Below the pieces are notes generated by a model. It was given only the letters and a program-made list of their open reading frames with translations, was not told the DNA's origin and did not search any database. Below are positions 29,809 to 39,660 of a stretch of 64,000 nucleotides of DNA, one piece after another. The position numbers and the translations under genes are program-made. Source of the DNA: Pseudomonadota bacterium (GTDB taxonomy: Bacteria; Pseudomonadota; Alphaproteobacteria; UBA828); the NCBI GenBank assembly GCA_027624955.1, contig JAQBTG010000013.1:21700-85699 (forward strand). Reading direction: 5' to 3'. Within the stretch, counting starts at the first letter, position 1; each line of letters opens with the position of its first letter.

Positions 29809-31533
29809 ATGGATATGGTCACGATGAACATCGTCGATTCCGCCATGGTCGCCATTTGCCGCGAGATGGGCGTGAACGTCCAGAAAACGGCTTATTCCAC
29901 GATCTTCAGCGAAGCCGAGGATTTCACCTGCGCGCTCGCCAGCCCCGAGGGCGATATGATCTCGGTGGCCGAATTTTGCCCGGCGCAGATCGGCGGCGTG
30001 CCGCTGCTGGTGCGCTCGATGGTGAAGGAAATAACCAATATCGAACCGGGCGATGTGATCGTCCATAACGACCCGTATCGGGGCGGCCTGCATACGCCCG
30101 AACACACCATGTTCAAACCGATCTTCGTCGCTGATGAATTGATGGGCTTTGCTGTCTCGATCGGCCATTTCGTCGAAGTCGGCGGCATGGTGCCGGGTGG
30201 CTTTCCCGGCGAGGCAACAGAGATTTTCCACGAAGGTCTACGTGTGCCGCCGGTGAAGCTGATAAAGCGCGGCAAGGACGTGCCGGAAGTGTGGAAGCTG
30301 CTGCTCGCCAACGTGCGCACGCCGCGCGGCAATTATGGCGATCTCCGCGCTCTAATCAGCGCCGTCGATATGGGCGAGAAACGCCTGGTCGAGCTGATTG
30401 AGAAATACGGCAAGGAGACCTTCCGCCAGACCGTCAGCGATTTGATGGATTATTCCGAATCGCGCATGCGCGCCGAGATCGCCGCCTTCCCGGACGGCCG
30501 CTACACCTTCGAAGACTGCCTGGAAGACGACGGCATCGAGGCCAAGGAATATTGGATTCGCGTCGCCGTGAATGTGCAGGGCGATGAAGTGGTGATCGAC
30601 TACACCGGCTCATCGCCGCAGGCCAAGGGGCCGATCAACGCCACCCTCGGCGTCGCCTGGTCGGCTTCCTACAACGCCATGCTGCACCTGACCGATCAGA
30701 CGATTCCGAAGAATTCCGGTTGTTTCCGCCCGATCCGCGTGATTGCGCCGGCCGGCACGGTGATGAACGTCAATTATCCCGGCTCTGAAGTCGGCGGCAA
30801 CACCGAGACCCATCCGCTGATCGTCGCCTGCATTTTCGGCGCCATGTCGGAATGCGCGCCGCACCGGGTGATGGCCTCGGAAGGCACGACGCATGGCTGC
30901 TTCGTCTTCGGCGGCCACGACAAAGAGAATGACGAGCCGTTCGGCGCCTTTGATTTCACCTATGTCGGCTATGGCGGGCGGCAATTTGCCGATGGCAACG
31001 ACGCCACCGATTCGATCAACGGCAATTGCGCCAACACGCCGACGGAAGTGTTCGAAACGCGCTATCCGTGGATCGTTGAGGAATATGCGCTGCGCCCCGA
31101 TTCAGGCGGCGCCGGCGAATATCGCGGCGGCCTCAGCATTTCCAAAACCATGCTGTGCACCGACGACGTGACGATCAGCCAGATGACCAACAAGCATATT
31201 CGTACTTCTTGGGGCCTCAAAAAGGGCAAACACTCCGTCTCCGGCGCCACACTTTATCAGGCCAAAGGCGCGAATGATTGGCAGACCATCAAGCAAGCGT
31301 TCGGCAAGGTCTCGTCGAGCAAATATTCCAACGTGCCGATCGGCCCGGATGAGCGCATCTCGGTAAAAGCGCCGGGCGGCGGCGGCTTCGGCGACCCGGC
31401 AAAGCGCGACCGCGCGGCAATCGTCGAAGACGTGCTGGAAGGCTATATCAGCCGCCAAAAAGCCACCGAGGATTACGGCTTCAAAGAAAGCTGGATCGCC
31501 CAATACGCCCCGGAAGACGCCGCCGCAAAGTAA
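29809..31533 (+). CDS. Hydantoinase B/oxoprolinase family subunit (pair 3)
   Basis: A 574-residue HyuB subunit. Typical parts are MNIVDSAMVAICREMGVNVQ at the N-terminus, HNDPYRGGLHTPEH at the metal site, VGGMVPGGFPGEATE and the C-terminal KAPGGGGFGDPAKRD. AAAGGAGA is placed well before ATG 29809, while the longer open frame overlaps hyuA and is not used. It closes the plus-strand set dehydrogenase, oxidase, four-cysteine protein, hyuA, hyuB. A 105-base gap with an inverted repeat separates it from the anthranilate cluster. Confidence 0.85.
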   Translation: MDMVTMNIVDSAMVAICREMGVNVQKTAYSTIFSEAEDFTCALASPEGDMISVAEFCPAQIGGVPLLVRSMVKEITNIEPGDVIVHNDPYRGGLHTPEHTMFKPIFVADELMGFAVSIGHFVEVGGMVPGGFPGEATEIFHEGLRVPPVKLIKRGKDVPEVWKLLLANVRTPRGNYGDLRALISAVDMGEKRLVELIEKYGKETFRQTVSDLMDYSESRMRAEIAAFPDGRYTFEDCLEDDGIEAKEYWIRVAVNVQGDEVVIDYTGSSPQAKGPINATLGVAWSASYNAMLHLTDQTIPKNSGCFRPIRVIAPAGTVMNVNYPGSEVGGNTETHPLIVACIFGAMSECAPHRVMASEGTTHGCFVFGGHDKENDEPFGAFDFTYVGYGGRQFADGNDATDSINGNCANTPTEVFETRYPWIVEEYALRPDSGGAGEYRGGLSISKTMLCTDDVTISQMTNKHIRTSWGLKKGKHSVSGATLYQAKGANDWQTIKQAFGKVSSSKYSNVPIGPDERISVKAPGGGGFGDPAKRDRAAIVEDVLEGYISRQKATEDYGFKESWIAQYAPEDAAAK

Positions 31534-31578
31534 GCGCGGCGGAGAAACACTATCCCGGCGGCGAAACCTTGCCCGCGC

Positions 31579-31606
31579 GATATTTTAAGCCTAAAATAAA
31601 AATATC
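31579..31606. promoter_or_regulatory. Nested AT-rich inverted repeat before the aminobenzoyl-CoA operon
   Basis: GATATTTT (31579-31586) and AAAATATC (31599-31606) form an 8-base inverted repeat, with a second one inside it, TTTTA/TAAAA (31583-31587 with 31592-31596). It lies 33 bases before the monooxygenase/reductase start in otherwise GC-rich DNA. The operon encodes its own MarR regulator, which is the obvious candidate to bind here. Confidence 0.45.
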
Positions 31607-31638
31607 GGCACAGGGGTTTTTCGGGAAAGGCTGCGGCC

Positions 31639-33918
31639 ATGAAGATTGCCTGTATCGGCGGCGGGGCTGCCGGACTTTATTTTGCTATCTCGATGAAACT
31701 GCGCGATCCCGGCCACGACATCACCGTGATCGAGCGCAATCCGCCCGGCAATACCTTCGGTTGGGGCGTGGTGTTCTCCGACGCCACCATTCAAAATTTG
31801 CGCGATAACGATCCCGAGACGGCACAGGAGATTCTTGCCAGCTTTGCCCATTGGGACGATATCGATGTGCATTTTAAGGGTACGACCGTCACTTCGGGCG
31901 GGCACGGGTTTTGTGGCATCGCGCGCAGTCGGTTGCTGAATATCCTGCAACGGCGCGCCGCCGCGCTCGGCGTCGAAATCATCTTCGAGACCGAAGTCGA
32001 GAGCCTAGAGTCCTATCTAAGTTATGACCTGGTGGTCGCCGCGGACGGCTTAAACAGCCGAGTGCGGGAGACTTACGCCGAAAAATTTCAGCCGAGCGTG
32101 GACGTACGCAAGAACCGCTTCATCTGGCTCGGCACCAAGCACAAGTTCAACGCCTTCACCTTCATCTTCGTCGAGACCGAGCATGGCTGGGTGTGGGCGC
32201 ATGCTTATCGTTTCGATAGCGATACCTGCACCTTCATCGTCGAGATGTCCGAGGAAACCTGGCAGGCGTTGGGGCTCGGCAATATGCCGCTCGGCCAGGG
32301 TATCGAATGGTGTGAGAATTTGTTCGCCGAACAGCTCGAGGGCGACAAATTGATCAACGATGCGCCACATCCGAGCGACGAAGCGTGGCGCAAATTCCCC
32401 GCCATCTCCTGCGCCCATTGGTCGTTCGACAATGTGGTGCTGATGGGCGACGCCGCGCATACCGCGCATTTTTCGATTGGCTCGGGCACCAAGCTCGCGT
32501 TCGAGGACGCCATTAGCCTGGCCGACCTGATCACCGAGAAAGGCGAACTTCAGGCGGCGTTCAAAGTGTACGAAGACGAGCGCCGGTTGGAAGTGATCAA
32601 ATTGCAAAGTGCGGCGCGCAACTCGACCGAATGGTTCGAAGACCTGCCGCGCTATACGGCGTTGGAGCCGATCCAGTTCGCCTATTCCCTGCTGACGCGG
32701 AGCCAGCGGGTGAGCCATGAGAATCTGCGTCTCCGCGACAAAGTCTGGCTCGAAGGCGTGGAATCCTGGTTCGCCGAACGGGCCACCGGAAAGTCGGGGC
32801 AAGCGGCGGTGCCGCCGATGTTCACGCCTTATCGTTTGCGCGGCATGGAATTGGCCAACCGCATCGTCGTCTCACCGATGGCAACCTATAGCGCGAGCGA
32901 CGGCGCGCCCAATGATTTTCATCTGGTGCATTTGGGCGCGCGCGCCCAGGGCGGTGCCGGGCTAATTTTCACCGAGATGACCTGCGTCAGCCCCGAAGGG
33001 CGCATCACCCCAGGCTGCACCGGCATGTATCGTGACAGCCACGCTAGTGCTTGGAAGCGCATCGTCGATTTCACCCATGCGGCGGGCGCAGCCAAGATTT
33101 GCCTGCAGCTCGGACATTCCGGCGCCAAGGGGTCGACCAAGATCGGCTGGGAAGGCATGGATGAGCCGCTAGAGGAAGGCGGCTGGGAGCTGATCGCGCC
33201 CTCGCCCATCGCTTGGTCGCCGGCCAACGCGGTCCCACGCGAAATGACGCGCGACGATATGGAGTTGGTGAAATCGCAGTTCCTCCATTCGCTGGAACTT
33301 GGCGACCAAGCCGGCTTCGATATGGTGGAACTGCATTTTGCCCATGGCTATCTCCTCTCCGCCTTCATCACGCCGCTCAGCAACCGGCGCGAAGACGCCT
33401 ATGGCGGCTCGCTGGAAAACCGCCTGCGCTATCCGCTGGAAATTCTTAGCGCGGTGCGCGAGCGCTGGGACAAGCCGCTGTCGGTGCGTATTTCCGCCAC
33501 CGACTGGGTCAAGGGCGGCATCGAAATAGCGGACGCAGTGGCCATCGCCCGGCTGCTGAAGGCGGCTGGTGTCGATATCGTTAATGTCTCCGCGGGACAG
33601 ACCAGTATTGAAGCCCGGCCGATATATGGCCGCATGTTTCAGACGCCGTTTGCCGAGCGCATCCGGATGGAAACCGGCATGCCGACTATCGCGGTCGGCA
33701 ATATTTTCGAGGCGGATCATGTCAACAGCATCCTCGCCGCCGGGCGTGCCGATCTCTGCGCCCTGGCGCGGCCGCATCTCGCCAATCCAAACTGGACACT
33801 GCATGCGGCGGCTGAGCTGGGCTATGACGGCGTCGCCTGGCCGAATCCCTATTTAACCGGCAAAGAACAATTAGAACGCTTAACCGAACGGGCACAACAA
33901 ATGGCACAAATGATATGA
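31639..33918 (+). CDS. 2-aminobenzoyl-CoA monooxygenase/reductase-type fusion (annotated elsewhere as salicylyl-CoA 5-hydroxylase/oxidoreductase)
   Basis: A 759-residue two-domain flavoprotein. Residues 1-390 form a class A FAD monooxygenase, with [12 protein letters not shown] at the N-terminus, [13 protein letters not shown] and the second FAD site [18 protein letters not shown]. From about residue 393 an old-yellow-enzyme (NADH:flavin oxidoreductase) domain follows, with [12 protein letters not shown] and the active-site [17 protein letters not shown]. In Azoarcus evansii such a fusion hydroxylates and then reduces 2-aminobenzoyl-CoA, removing aromaticity. The neighbouring CoA ligase, beta-oxidation genes, kynureninase and tryptophan dioxygenase strongly support that role over salicylyl-CoA. 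It overlaps the next gene by four bases. Confidence 0.85.
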   Translation: MKIACIGGGAAGLYFAISMKLRDPGHDITVIERNPPGNTFGWGVVFSDATIQNLRDNDPETAQEILASFAHWDDIDVHFKGTTVTSGGHGFCGIARSRLLNILQRRAAALGVEIIFETEVESLESYLSYDLVVAADGLNSRVRETYAEKFQPSVDVRKNRFIWLGTKHKFNAFTFIFVETEHGWVWAHAYRFDSDTCTFIVEMSEETWQALGLGNMPLGQGIEWCENLFAEQLEGDKLINDAPHPSDEAWRKFPAISCAHWSFDNVVLMGDAAHTAHFSIGSGTKLAFEDAISLADLITEKGELQAAFKVYEDERRLEVIKLQSAARNSTEWFEDLPRYTALEPIQFAYSLLTRSQRVSHENLRLRDKVWLEGVESWFAERATGKSGQAAVPPMFTPYRLRGMELANRIVVSPMATYSASDGAPNDFHLVHLGARAQGGAGLIFTEMTCVSPEGRITPGCTGMYRDSHASAWKRIVDFTHAAGAAKICLQLGHSGAKGSTKIGWEGMDEPLEEGGWELIAPSPIAWSPANAVPREMTRDDMELVKSQFLHSLELGDQAGFDMVELHFAHGYLLSAFITPLSNRREDAYGGSLENRLRYPLEILSAVRERWDKPLSVRISATDWVKGGIEIADAVAIARLLKAAGVDIVNVSAGQTSIEARPIYGRMFQTPFAERIRMETGMPTIAVGNIFEADHVNSILAAGRADLCALARPHLANPNWTLHAAAELGYDGVAWPNPYLTGKEQLERLTERAQQMAQMI

Positions 33919-34688
33919 GCAGCGGCACAGCACTCAAAGGCAAGCACGCCTTCATTACCGGCGGCGGTCACGGCATCGGCGGCGCCAGCGCCGAAGTACT
34001 CGCCGCAAGCGGCGCAATATTGACGCTTACCGGGCGCAATATGGAGAAACTCGAAGCGAAGGCGGCGAGGTTGCCCGGCGCAGAGGTGCGTCAGCTCGAT
34101 GTGACCGACGAAGATGCGGTCAAGCGGGTGTTCGCTGAAGCCGCGGCGTCGCTTGGCGCCATCGATATCCTGATTAACAATTCCGGCATCGCGGAGACCG
34201 CGCCGTTTATGCGCACCTCGTCCGACATGTTGCGCCGCCTCATGGAAGTGAATTTGATCGGCGCGCATATCTGCACCCAGCAGGTGCTGCCGGCGATGAT
34301 CGAGGCGGGATGGGGGCGCATCGTCAATATCTCCAGCCTCGCCGGGATTTCGGGCCAGCCCTATATCGCCGCCTACTGTGCCTCGAAGCACGCCATGGTC
34401 GGCCTGACACGGGCCCTGGCCCTCGAAGTCGCAAAGAAAGGCATCACGGTGAACGCCGTCTGCCCGGCTTATGTTGAGACCGGCATGGTCGAGAAGGGCG
34501 TCGAAAACATCCAGAAACTCACCGGCATGAGCGCGGACGACGCACGCGGCGAGTTGGCCAAGAAAAACCCGCAAGCGCGCATCATCGAGGCCAGTGAAGT
34601 TGGCGCCACGGTGGGCTGGCTGTGCCTGCCCGGCTCGGAATCGATCACCGGACAATCCATCGCCATGGCGGGGGGAGCGTGGATGTAA
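33915..34688 (+). CDS. SDR family oxidoreductase, aromatic-CoA cluster
   Basis: A 257-residue short-chain dehydrogenase with [10 protein letters not shown] (residues 15-24), [19 protein letters not shown] and the catalytic [11 protein letters not shown] 33915 overlaps the preceding stop (ATGA) and its stop overlaps the MarR start (TAATG). In this operon it is placed to act on an alicyclic keto or hydroxy acyl-CoA made by the monooxygenase/reductase. The C-terminal half has 3-hydroxybutyrate dehydrogenase-like features (CPAYVETGM), so a plain hydroxyacid dehydrogenase cannot be excluded. Confidence 0.85.
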   Translation: MSSGTALKGKHAFITGGGHGIGGASAEVLAASGAILTLTGRNMEKLEAKAARLPGAEVRQLDVTDEDAVKRVFAEAAASLGAIDILINNSGIAETAPFMRTSSDMLRRLMEVNLIGAHICTQQVLPAMIEAGWGRIVNISSLAGISGQPYIAAYCASKHAMVGLTRALALEVAKKGITVNAVCPAYVETGMVEKGVENIQKLTGMSADDARGELAKKNPQARIIEASEVGATVGWLCLPGSESITGQSIAMAGGAWM

Positions 34689-35194
34689 TGGCCCGCGCAG
34701 CCAGAAATACCAGCTCGCGCAGCGAGGAAAAAATGGCGGAGGGTAAAGAATCGCTCCGCTTGTGGCTGAGGCTCTTGACCTGTTCGACCATGATAGAGCG
34801 CGAGGTACGGACGCGACTGAGAAACGAATTTGACGCCACCTTGCCGCGCTTCGACATGATGGCGGCGCTTGAGCGCGCGCCCGATGGTCTCAGCATGGGC
34901 GAGCTGTCGCGCCGCCTGATGGTGTCCAACGGCAATGTCACCGGCGTCGCCGACCGCTTGGCGCGCGAGGGCCTGGCAAAGCGCTGGTCGCCGCCAGCCG
35001 ACCGGCGCTCCTCGCGGCTCGCCTTGACGGCGCGCGGTCGCAAGGAATTCTCAGGCATGGCGAAAGCGCATCAAAGCTGGATCGAAGAGATGATGGCGGG
35101 TCTGAATGCCGCGGAGCGCGATGCGCTGATGGCGCTGCTCACCAGGGTTAAACTTTCGATCGGCTCGGAAGATGAAGGAAGAGACGCGGCATGA
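34688..35194 (+). CDS. MarR family regulator of the aminobenzoyl-CoA cluster
   Basis: A 168-residue MarR protein with [20 protein letters not shown], a recognition helix in [12 protein letters not shown] and the wing [14 protein letters not shown] 34688 shares one base with the previous stop; the earlier open frame lies inside the SDR gene. It is embedded in the operon, and the next gene starts at ATGA in its end, so it likely gives feedback control by sensing an aryl-CoA or the free acid, as related MarR proteins of aryl-CoA pathways do. The inverted repeat at 31579-31606 is a candidate site. Confidence 0.88.
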   Translation: MARAARNTSSRSEEKMAEGKESLRLWLRLLTCSTMIEREVRTRLRNEFDATLPRFDMMAALERAPDGLSMGELSRRLMVSNGNVTGVADRLAREGLAKRWSPPADRRSSRLALTARGRKEFSGMAKAHQSWIEEMMAGLNAAERDALMALLTRVKLSIGSEDEGRDAA

Positions 35195-36000
35195 AATTGA
35201 CACAGTATAAAGCGGCGCATTTCCTATGGTCGACGGAGGGCGGCGTGGCGACGATTACCCTGAACCGCCCGGAGCGCAAAAATCCGCTCACCTTCGATTC
35301 ATACGCGGAGCTGCGCGATTTGTTCCGCCGCCTCAGCGATGCCGAGGATATCGATGCGGTGATCATCACCGGCGCCGGCGGCAATTTCTGCTCCGGCGGC
35401 GACGTGCATGAGATCATCGGTCCGCTGACCAAAATGAACATCGGCGACCTGCTCGAATTCACCCGTATGACCGGCGATCTGGTGAAGGCCATGCGCGCTT
35501 GCCGCCAACCGGTGATTGCCGCCATCGACGGTGTCTGCGCCGGCGCGGGCGCGGCGGTCGCCATGGCGGCCGATATGCGCCTTGGCACGGCGCAAAGCAA
35601 AACCGCGTTTCTCTTCGTCCGTGTCGGCCTTGCCGGCTGTGACATGGGCGCCTGCGCCATCCTGCCGCGCCTGATCGGCCAGGGCCGGGCCGCCGACCTG
35701 CTGTTCACCGGCCGCGCCATGTCGGGCGAAGAGGGCGAGCGCTGGGGCTTCTTCAATCGCCTATGCGCGCCGGAAGAGCTGCAAGCTGAAGCTGTGAAAT
35801 TGGCGCAACGCCTCGCCGACGGCCCCAATTTCGCCCATGGCATGACCAAGACCATGCTCAACCGGGAATGGGATATGGGCCTCGACGCCGCCATCGACGC
35901 TGAAGCGGAGGCCCAGGCGATCTGCATGCAAACGCAGGATTTCCAGCGTGCGTTTGAAGCCTTCGCGGCTAAGCAGAAACCCGTCTTCGAGGGCAATTGA
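35191..36000 (+). CDS. Enoyl-CoA hydratase/isomerase family protein
   Basis: A 269-residue crotonase-fold protein. The oxyanion-hole segment [17 protein letters not shown] (near residue 55) and the second loop [16 protein letters not shown] followed by [18 protein letters not shown] are typical. The usual catalytic glutamate position reads CDMGA, so a plain hydratase mechanism should be checked. In the operon it should act on an alicyclic or ring-opened unsaturated CoA ester after ring reduction. Starts and stops overlap on both sides (ATGA and TGATG). Confidence 0.87.
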   Translation: MKLTQYKAAHFLWSTEGGVATITLNRPERKNPLTFDSYAELRDLFRRLSDAEDIDAVIITGAGGNFCSGGDVHEIIGPLTKMNIGDLLEFTRMTGDLVKAMRACRQPVIAAIDGVCAGAGAAVAMAADMRLGTAQSKTAFLFVRVGLAGCDMGACAILPRLIGQGRAADLLFTGRAMSGEEGERWGFFNRLCAPEELQAEAVKLAQRLADGPNFAHGMTKTMLNREWDMGLDAAIDAEAEAQAICMQTQDFQRAFEAFAAKQKPVFEGN

Positions 36001-37169
36001 TGGCCGATCACAGCTTTCTAGATTGGCCGTTTTTTACGCCCGCGCACCGCGACCTGGCGCTGGCCCTCGATGCCTGGGCCGGCAAGAATCTCGGCGATAT
36101 CGATGAGACGGATGTTGACGCGGCGTGCCGTGAATTGGTGCGCCGCTTGGCGGCGGACGGCTGGCTCGACCATTGCGTGCCGACGGCCTATGGCGGCGCG
36201 TCGGAAAAGCTCGATGTGCGGGCACTATGCCTCATTCGCGAAACCCTGGCGCGCCATTCGGGCCTCGCCGATTTCGCCTTCGCCATGCAAGGGCTCGGCA
36301 GCGGCGCCATCTCGCTCTATGGCAGTGACGAGATCCGCTCCGCCTATCTGCCGATGGTGCGCACGGGACAAAAAATTGCCGCGTTCGCCCTTTCCGAGCC
36401 CGTCGCCGGCTCTGACGTCGCGGCCTTGGCGACAACGGCAACGCGCGACGGTAATGGCTGGCGCATCGACGGTGAGAAAACCTGGATATCGAACGGCGGC
36501 ATTGCCGACTATTACACCGTCTTTGCTCGCACTGGTGAAGCGCCGGGAGCGCGCGGCCTGAGCGCCTTTGTCGTCGACGCCGATACGCCGGGCCTCGAGA
36601 TCGCTGAGCGCATCGACGTGATCGCACCGCATCCGTTGGCGCGGCTCACTTTCGACAACTGTCAGGTGCCGGCGGACCGCATGTTGGGCGCGCCGGGCGA
36701 GGGCTTCAAAGTGGCGATGGCGACGCTCGATATTTTCCGCTCGACCGTCGGCGCGGCGGCGCTCGGCTTTGCCCGCCATGCGCTGGATTTGGCGTTGGAG
36801 CGCGCCGCCACGCGCCAGTTATTCGGCGGCCCGCTAGCTGAATTACAAATCATCCAGGCCAAGCTCGCCGATATGGCGCTCGCCGTGGATGCCAGCGCGT
36901 TGCTGGTCTACCGCGCCGCCTGGACCAAAGATGTGAAGGCCGATCGCGTCACACGCGAAGCCTCGATGGCCAAGCTGTATGCCACGGAATCGGCGCAGAT
37001 GGTGATCGACGAGGCGGTGCAGATATTCGGCGGACAAGGTGTTGTGTCCGGCGCGGCGGTGGAGAAACTCTACCGTGAAATCCGGGCGCTCCGCATATAT
37101 GAGGGCGCCTCCGAAGTGCAAAAGGTCGTGATCGCCAAGGCCGCGCTCGCGGCACGGGAAAGCGCGTAA
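36000..37169 (+). CDS. Acyl-CoA dehydrogenase family protein
   Basis: A 389-residue FAD acyl-CoA dehydrogenase with [15 protein letters not shown] in the middle domain, [22 protein letters not shown] and the C-terminal [11 protein letters not shown]. The catalytic base sits in [10 protein letters not shown] near residue 370. It introduces a double bond next to the CoA thioester. ATG 36000 shares its A with the preceding stop (TGATG); the TTG three bases upstream is not needed. It sits in the coupled run hydratase, dehydrogenase, CoA ligase, consistent with beta-oxidation of a cyclohexane-carboxyl-CoA intermediate. Confidence 0.9.
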   Translation: MADHSFLDWPFFTPAHRDLALALDAWAGKNLGDIDETDVDAACRELVRRLAADGWLDHCVPTAYGGASEKLDVRALCLIRETLARHSGLADFAFAMQGLGSGAISLYGSDEIRSAYLPMVRTGQKIAAFALSEPVAGSDVAALATTATRDGNGWRIDGEKTWISNGGIADYYTVFARTGEAPGARGLSAFVVDADTPGLEIAERIDVIAPHPLARLTFDNCQVPADRMLGAPGEGFKVAMATLDIFRSTVGAAALGFARHALDLALERAATRQLFGGPLAELQIIQAKLADMALAVDASALLVYRAAWTKDVKADRVTREASMAKLYATESAQMVIDEAVQIFGGQGVVSGAAVEKLYREIRALRIYEGASEVQKVVIAKAALAARESA

Positions 37170-38803
37170 TGGTGGCGGAGAAGAGCGCGCATATCGATCG
37201 TTTCGCGGCGGAAAGTTTGCCGCGACCGGAGCAATTACCGACGCTTATCTTCACGCTCCCTGAACTGCACTATCCGGCCCGCCTGAATTGCGTCGCAGAA
37301 TTGCTCGACCGCGCCGTCGCGGAAGGCGATGGCAGCCGCACCGCTATCCTCGCGTCAGGCCTGAAATGGACGTACGCCGAGCTACAGCACAAAGCCAATT
37401 GCGTGGCCCAAGTACTCACCGAGGATCTGGGCGTGGTCGCGGGCAACCGGGTGCTGTTGCGCGCCGCCAACATACCGATGCTCGCCGCTTGCTGGCTCGG
37501 CGTGGTCAAGGCCGGCGCCATTGCCGTCGGCACCATGCCGCTCTTGCGGGCGCGCGAACTTACTGTGGTCATTGAAAAAGCCGAGATCGCTCTGGCGCTT
37601 TGCGACGAAAAACTGGGCGAGGAATTGACCGCGGCGCAAGAGCTTTCGCCCCGCCTCACGGACGTCATCCACTTTGACGGCGCCGGCGGACTAGAAGAGA
37701 AAATAGCGCTGAAATCCGGCCAATTTGAGGCCGTCGATAGCGCCGCTGAGGATATCTGCTTCTTCGCTTTCACCTCTGGCACCACCGGCGGGCCCAAAGG
37801 AGTCATGCATTGCCACCGCGACGTCCTGGCTGCGTGCGATTGCTTCCCACCGGCCTGCCTGAAGGCAACGAAGGAAGATATTTTCTGCGGCAGCCCGCCG
37901 CTTGCCTTTACCTATGGCCTCGGCGGATTGCTGCTGTTTCCGCTGCGCGCCCGTGCGGCAACGCTGCTTGTCGAGCAAGCCAGCCCGGACGGCCTCCTCG
38001 CGGCAATCGAAGAACACAAGGCGAGCATATTATTCACGGCGCCAACCGGCTTCCGCGCGATGCAAGAAAAGCTCGGCGGGTATGACGTATCCAGTCTTCG
38101 GCGCTGCGTCTCGGCCGGCGAAACACTGCCCAAGGCGACGTTTGATGCGTGGCGAGATGCCACCGGATTGGCGATCATCGACGGCATTGGCTCGACCGAA
38201 ATGCTGCATATTTTTATTTCTTCAGCGGATGAAGACATTCGCCCCGGCGCGACCGGCAAAGTGGTGCCTGGATACGAAGCGCGGGTTATCGGCGAGGACG
38301 GCAACGAGCTGCCGCCGGATGAAATTGGCCGCCTGGCCGTGCGCGGGCCGACAGGCTGCCGCTATCTCAAGGGCGAACGGCAAACGCATTATGTTGAGAA
38401 CGGCTGGAACTTGACCGGCGACGCCTACCGCATGGATGCGGACGGCTATTACTGGTTCGAAGCGCGCAATGACGACATGATCATTTCCGCCGGCTACAAC
38501 ATTTCCGGCCCCGAGGTCGAGGCCGCTCTGCTCGAACATGAGGCGGTAATGGAAAGCGCCTGTGTGGCATCTCCCGATGAGGCGCGCGGCAATATCGTCA
38601 AGGCGTTCGTGGTTCTGCGCAGCGGCTTCTCCGGCACCGATGCGCTCATCAAGGCGCTGCAGGATTTCGTCAAAAGCCGGATCGCGCCCTACAAATATCC
38701 GCGCGCCATCGAATTTGTCGAAGCACTGCCCAAAACAGGCACCGGCAAGGTACAGCGCTTTCGACTGCGCGAAATCGAGAGCAAAAAGGCGGGGCGAGGC
38801 TGA
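37169..38803 (+). CDS. Benzoate-CoA ligase family protein, probable 2-aminobenzoate-CoA ligase
   Basis: A 544-residue ANL-superfamily ligase forming an aryl-CoA from acid, ATP and CoA. Motifs are FAFTSGTTGGPKGVMH (near residue 200), the C-terminal hinge EARNDDMIISAGYNISGPEVE, and the catalytic lysine in PKTGTGKVQRF near residue 525. The context, with kynureninase producing anthranilate and a 2-aminobenzoyl-CoA monooxygenase/reductase in the same operon, makes anthranilate the best substrate guess; benzoate or salicylate are alternatives. It overlaps neighbours by one base each side (TAATG, TGATG). Confidence 0.87.
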   Translation: MVAEKSAHIDRFAAESLPRPEQLPTLIFTLPELHYPARLNCVAELLDRAVAEGDGSRTAILASGLKWTYAELQHKANCVAQVLTEDLGVVAGNRVLLRAANIPMLAACWLGVVKAGAIAVGTMPLLRARELTVVIEKAEIALALCDEKLGEELTAAQELSPRLTDVIHFDGAGGLEEKIALKSGQFEAVDSAAEDICFFAFTSGTTGGPKGVMHCHRDVLAACDCFPPACLKATKEDIFCGSPPLAFTYGLGGLLLFPLRARAATLLVEQASPDGLLAAIEEHKASILFTAPTGFRAMQEKLGGYDVSSLRRCVSAGETLPKATFDAWRDATGLAIIDGIGSTEMLHIFISSADEDIRPGATGKVVPGYEARVIGEDGNELPPDEIGRLAVRGPTGCRYLKGERQTHYVENGWNLTGDAYRMDADGYYWFEARNDDMIISAGYNISGPEVEAALLEHEAVMESACVASPDEARGNIVKAFVVLRSGFSGTDALIKALQDFVKSRIAPYKYPRAIEFVEALPKTGTGKVQRFRLREIESKKAGRG

Positions 38804-39231
38804 TGGCGGTATTTTCGCGCGATATTGCAGTGCATTTCAGCGATACCGACCCGGCAGGAATCCTGTTCTACCCGCGCTATTTCGAGATGACCAGCGCCCT
38901 GATCGAGGATTGGTTCGCCGAAGAACTGGACCATCCCTTTAGCGCGATGCATCAAGGCACCGCATATGGCGTACCAACCCACAGCCTCGATATTTCATTC
39001 TCCGCCGCCAGCCGCATCGCCGATGTGCTGCGCTTAACGCTTGGTATCGCGCGCCTCGGCAAAACTTCCTTCACCCTCGACATCAGCGCAGCCTGCGGCG
39101 ACGAGCCACGCTTCAAAATGCGCCAAGTAATGGTCTATGCCGCGCTCGGCGAAGACGTGAAATCAGCACCGCTTCCCAGCGAATTGCGGGCGCGCATGGA
39201 GCGCTTCCTGATACCCGAATCAGCCGACTAA
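38803..39231 (+). CDS. Acyl-CoA thioesterase (4-hydroxybenzoyl-CoA thioesterase family)
   Basis: A 142-residue hot-dog-fold thioesterase. The N-terminal FSDTDPAGILFYPRYFEM segment contains the catalytic aspartate of the 4-hydroxybenzoyl-CoA thioesterase family. It probably releases dead-end aryl-CoA esters or a pathway product and so protects the CoA pool. It starts one base inside the ligase stop. Related anthranilate-CoA clusters also carry a small thioesterase as far as I recall. Confidence 0.85.
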   Translation: MAVFSRDIAVHFSDTDPAGILFYPRYFEMTSALIEDWFAEELDHPFSAMHQGTAYGVPTHSLDISFSAASRIADVLRLTLGIARLGKTSFTLDISAACGDEPRFKMRQVMVYAALGEDVKSAPLPSELRARMERFLIPESAD

Positions 39232-39257
39232 ATATTTCGCCCCGAAAGGATTCCCAC

Positions 39258-39656
39258 ATGCAGATTTTGCAACCCCCCGGCTGGCGCCGCCCCGGCGGCT
39301 ACTCCAACGGCGTCGCCAGCGAAGGCCGGCTGGTGTTCGTCGCCGGCCTTGTCGGCTGGGACGAGAACAGCGAATTCCAGAGCGACGATTTTATCTCCCA
39401 GACCGCGCAGACGTTGCGCAATACCGTCGCCGTGTTGGCCGAGGCCGGTGCTGGCCCTGAGCATGTGACGCGCATGACCTGGTACATCGTCGACAAGCAG
39501 GAATATGTGACACGCCAACGTGAAATGGGAGATGTTTACCGCGAGATTATGGGGCGGAATTTTCCCGCCATGGCGATGGTGGCGGTATCCGCGCTCATGG
39601 ACGACCGCGCCAAAGTGGAGATCGAAACGACGGCTGTCGTGCCGCACGTATCTTGA
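39258..39656 (+). CDS. RidA/YjgF family protein lacking the RidA arginine
   Basis: A 132-residue Rid-family protein with YSNGVASEGRLVFVAGLVGWD and DVYREIMGRNFPAMAMVAVSALMDDRAKVEIET. RidA enzymes hydrolyse reactive enamines/imines using an arginine in a PAR motif; here that position is methionine (PAMAMV), which puts it in the arginine-less Rid subgroups. The proposed product of 2-aminobenzoyl-CoA monooxygenase/reductase is an enamine, so a deaminating or pathway-specific role fits the place, but the missing residue argues against the classical mechanism. It ends the plus-strand operon, facing kynU. Confidence 0.85.
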   Translation: MQILQPPGWRRPGGYSNGVASEGRLVFVAGLVGWDENSEFQSDDFISQTAQTLRNTVAVLAEAGAGPEHVTRMTWYIVDKQEYVTRQREMGDVYREIMGRNFPAMAMVAVSALMDDRAKVEIETTAVVPHVS

Positions 39657-39660
39657 GCGT

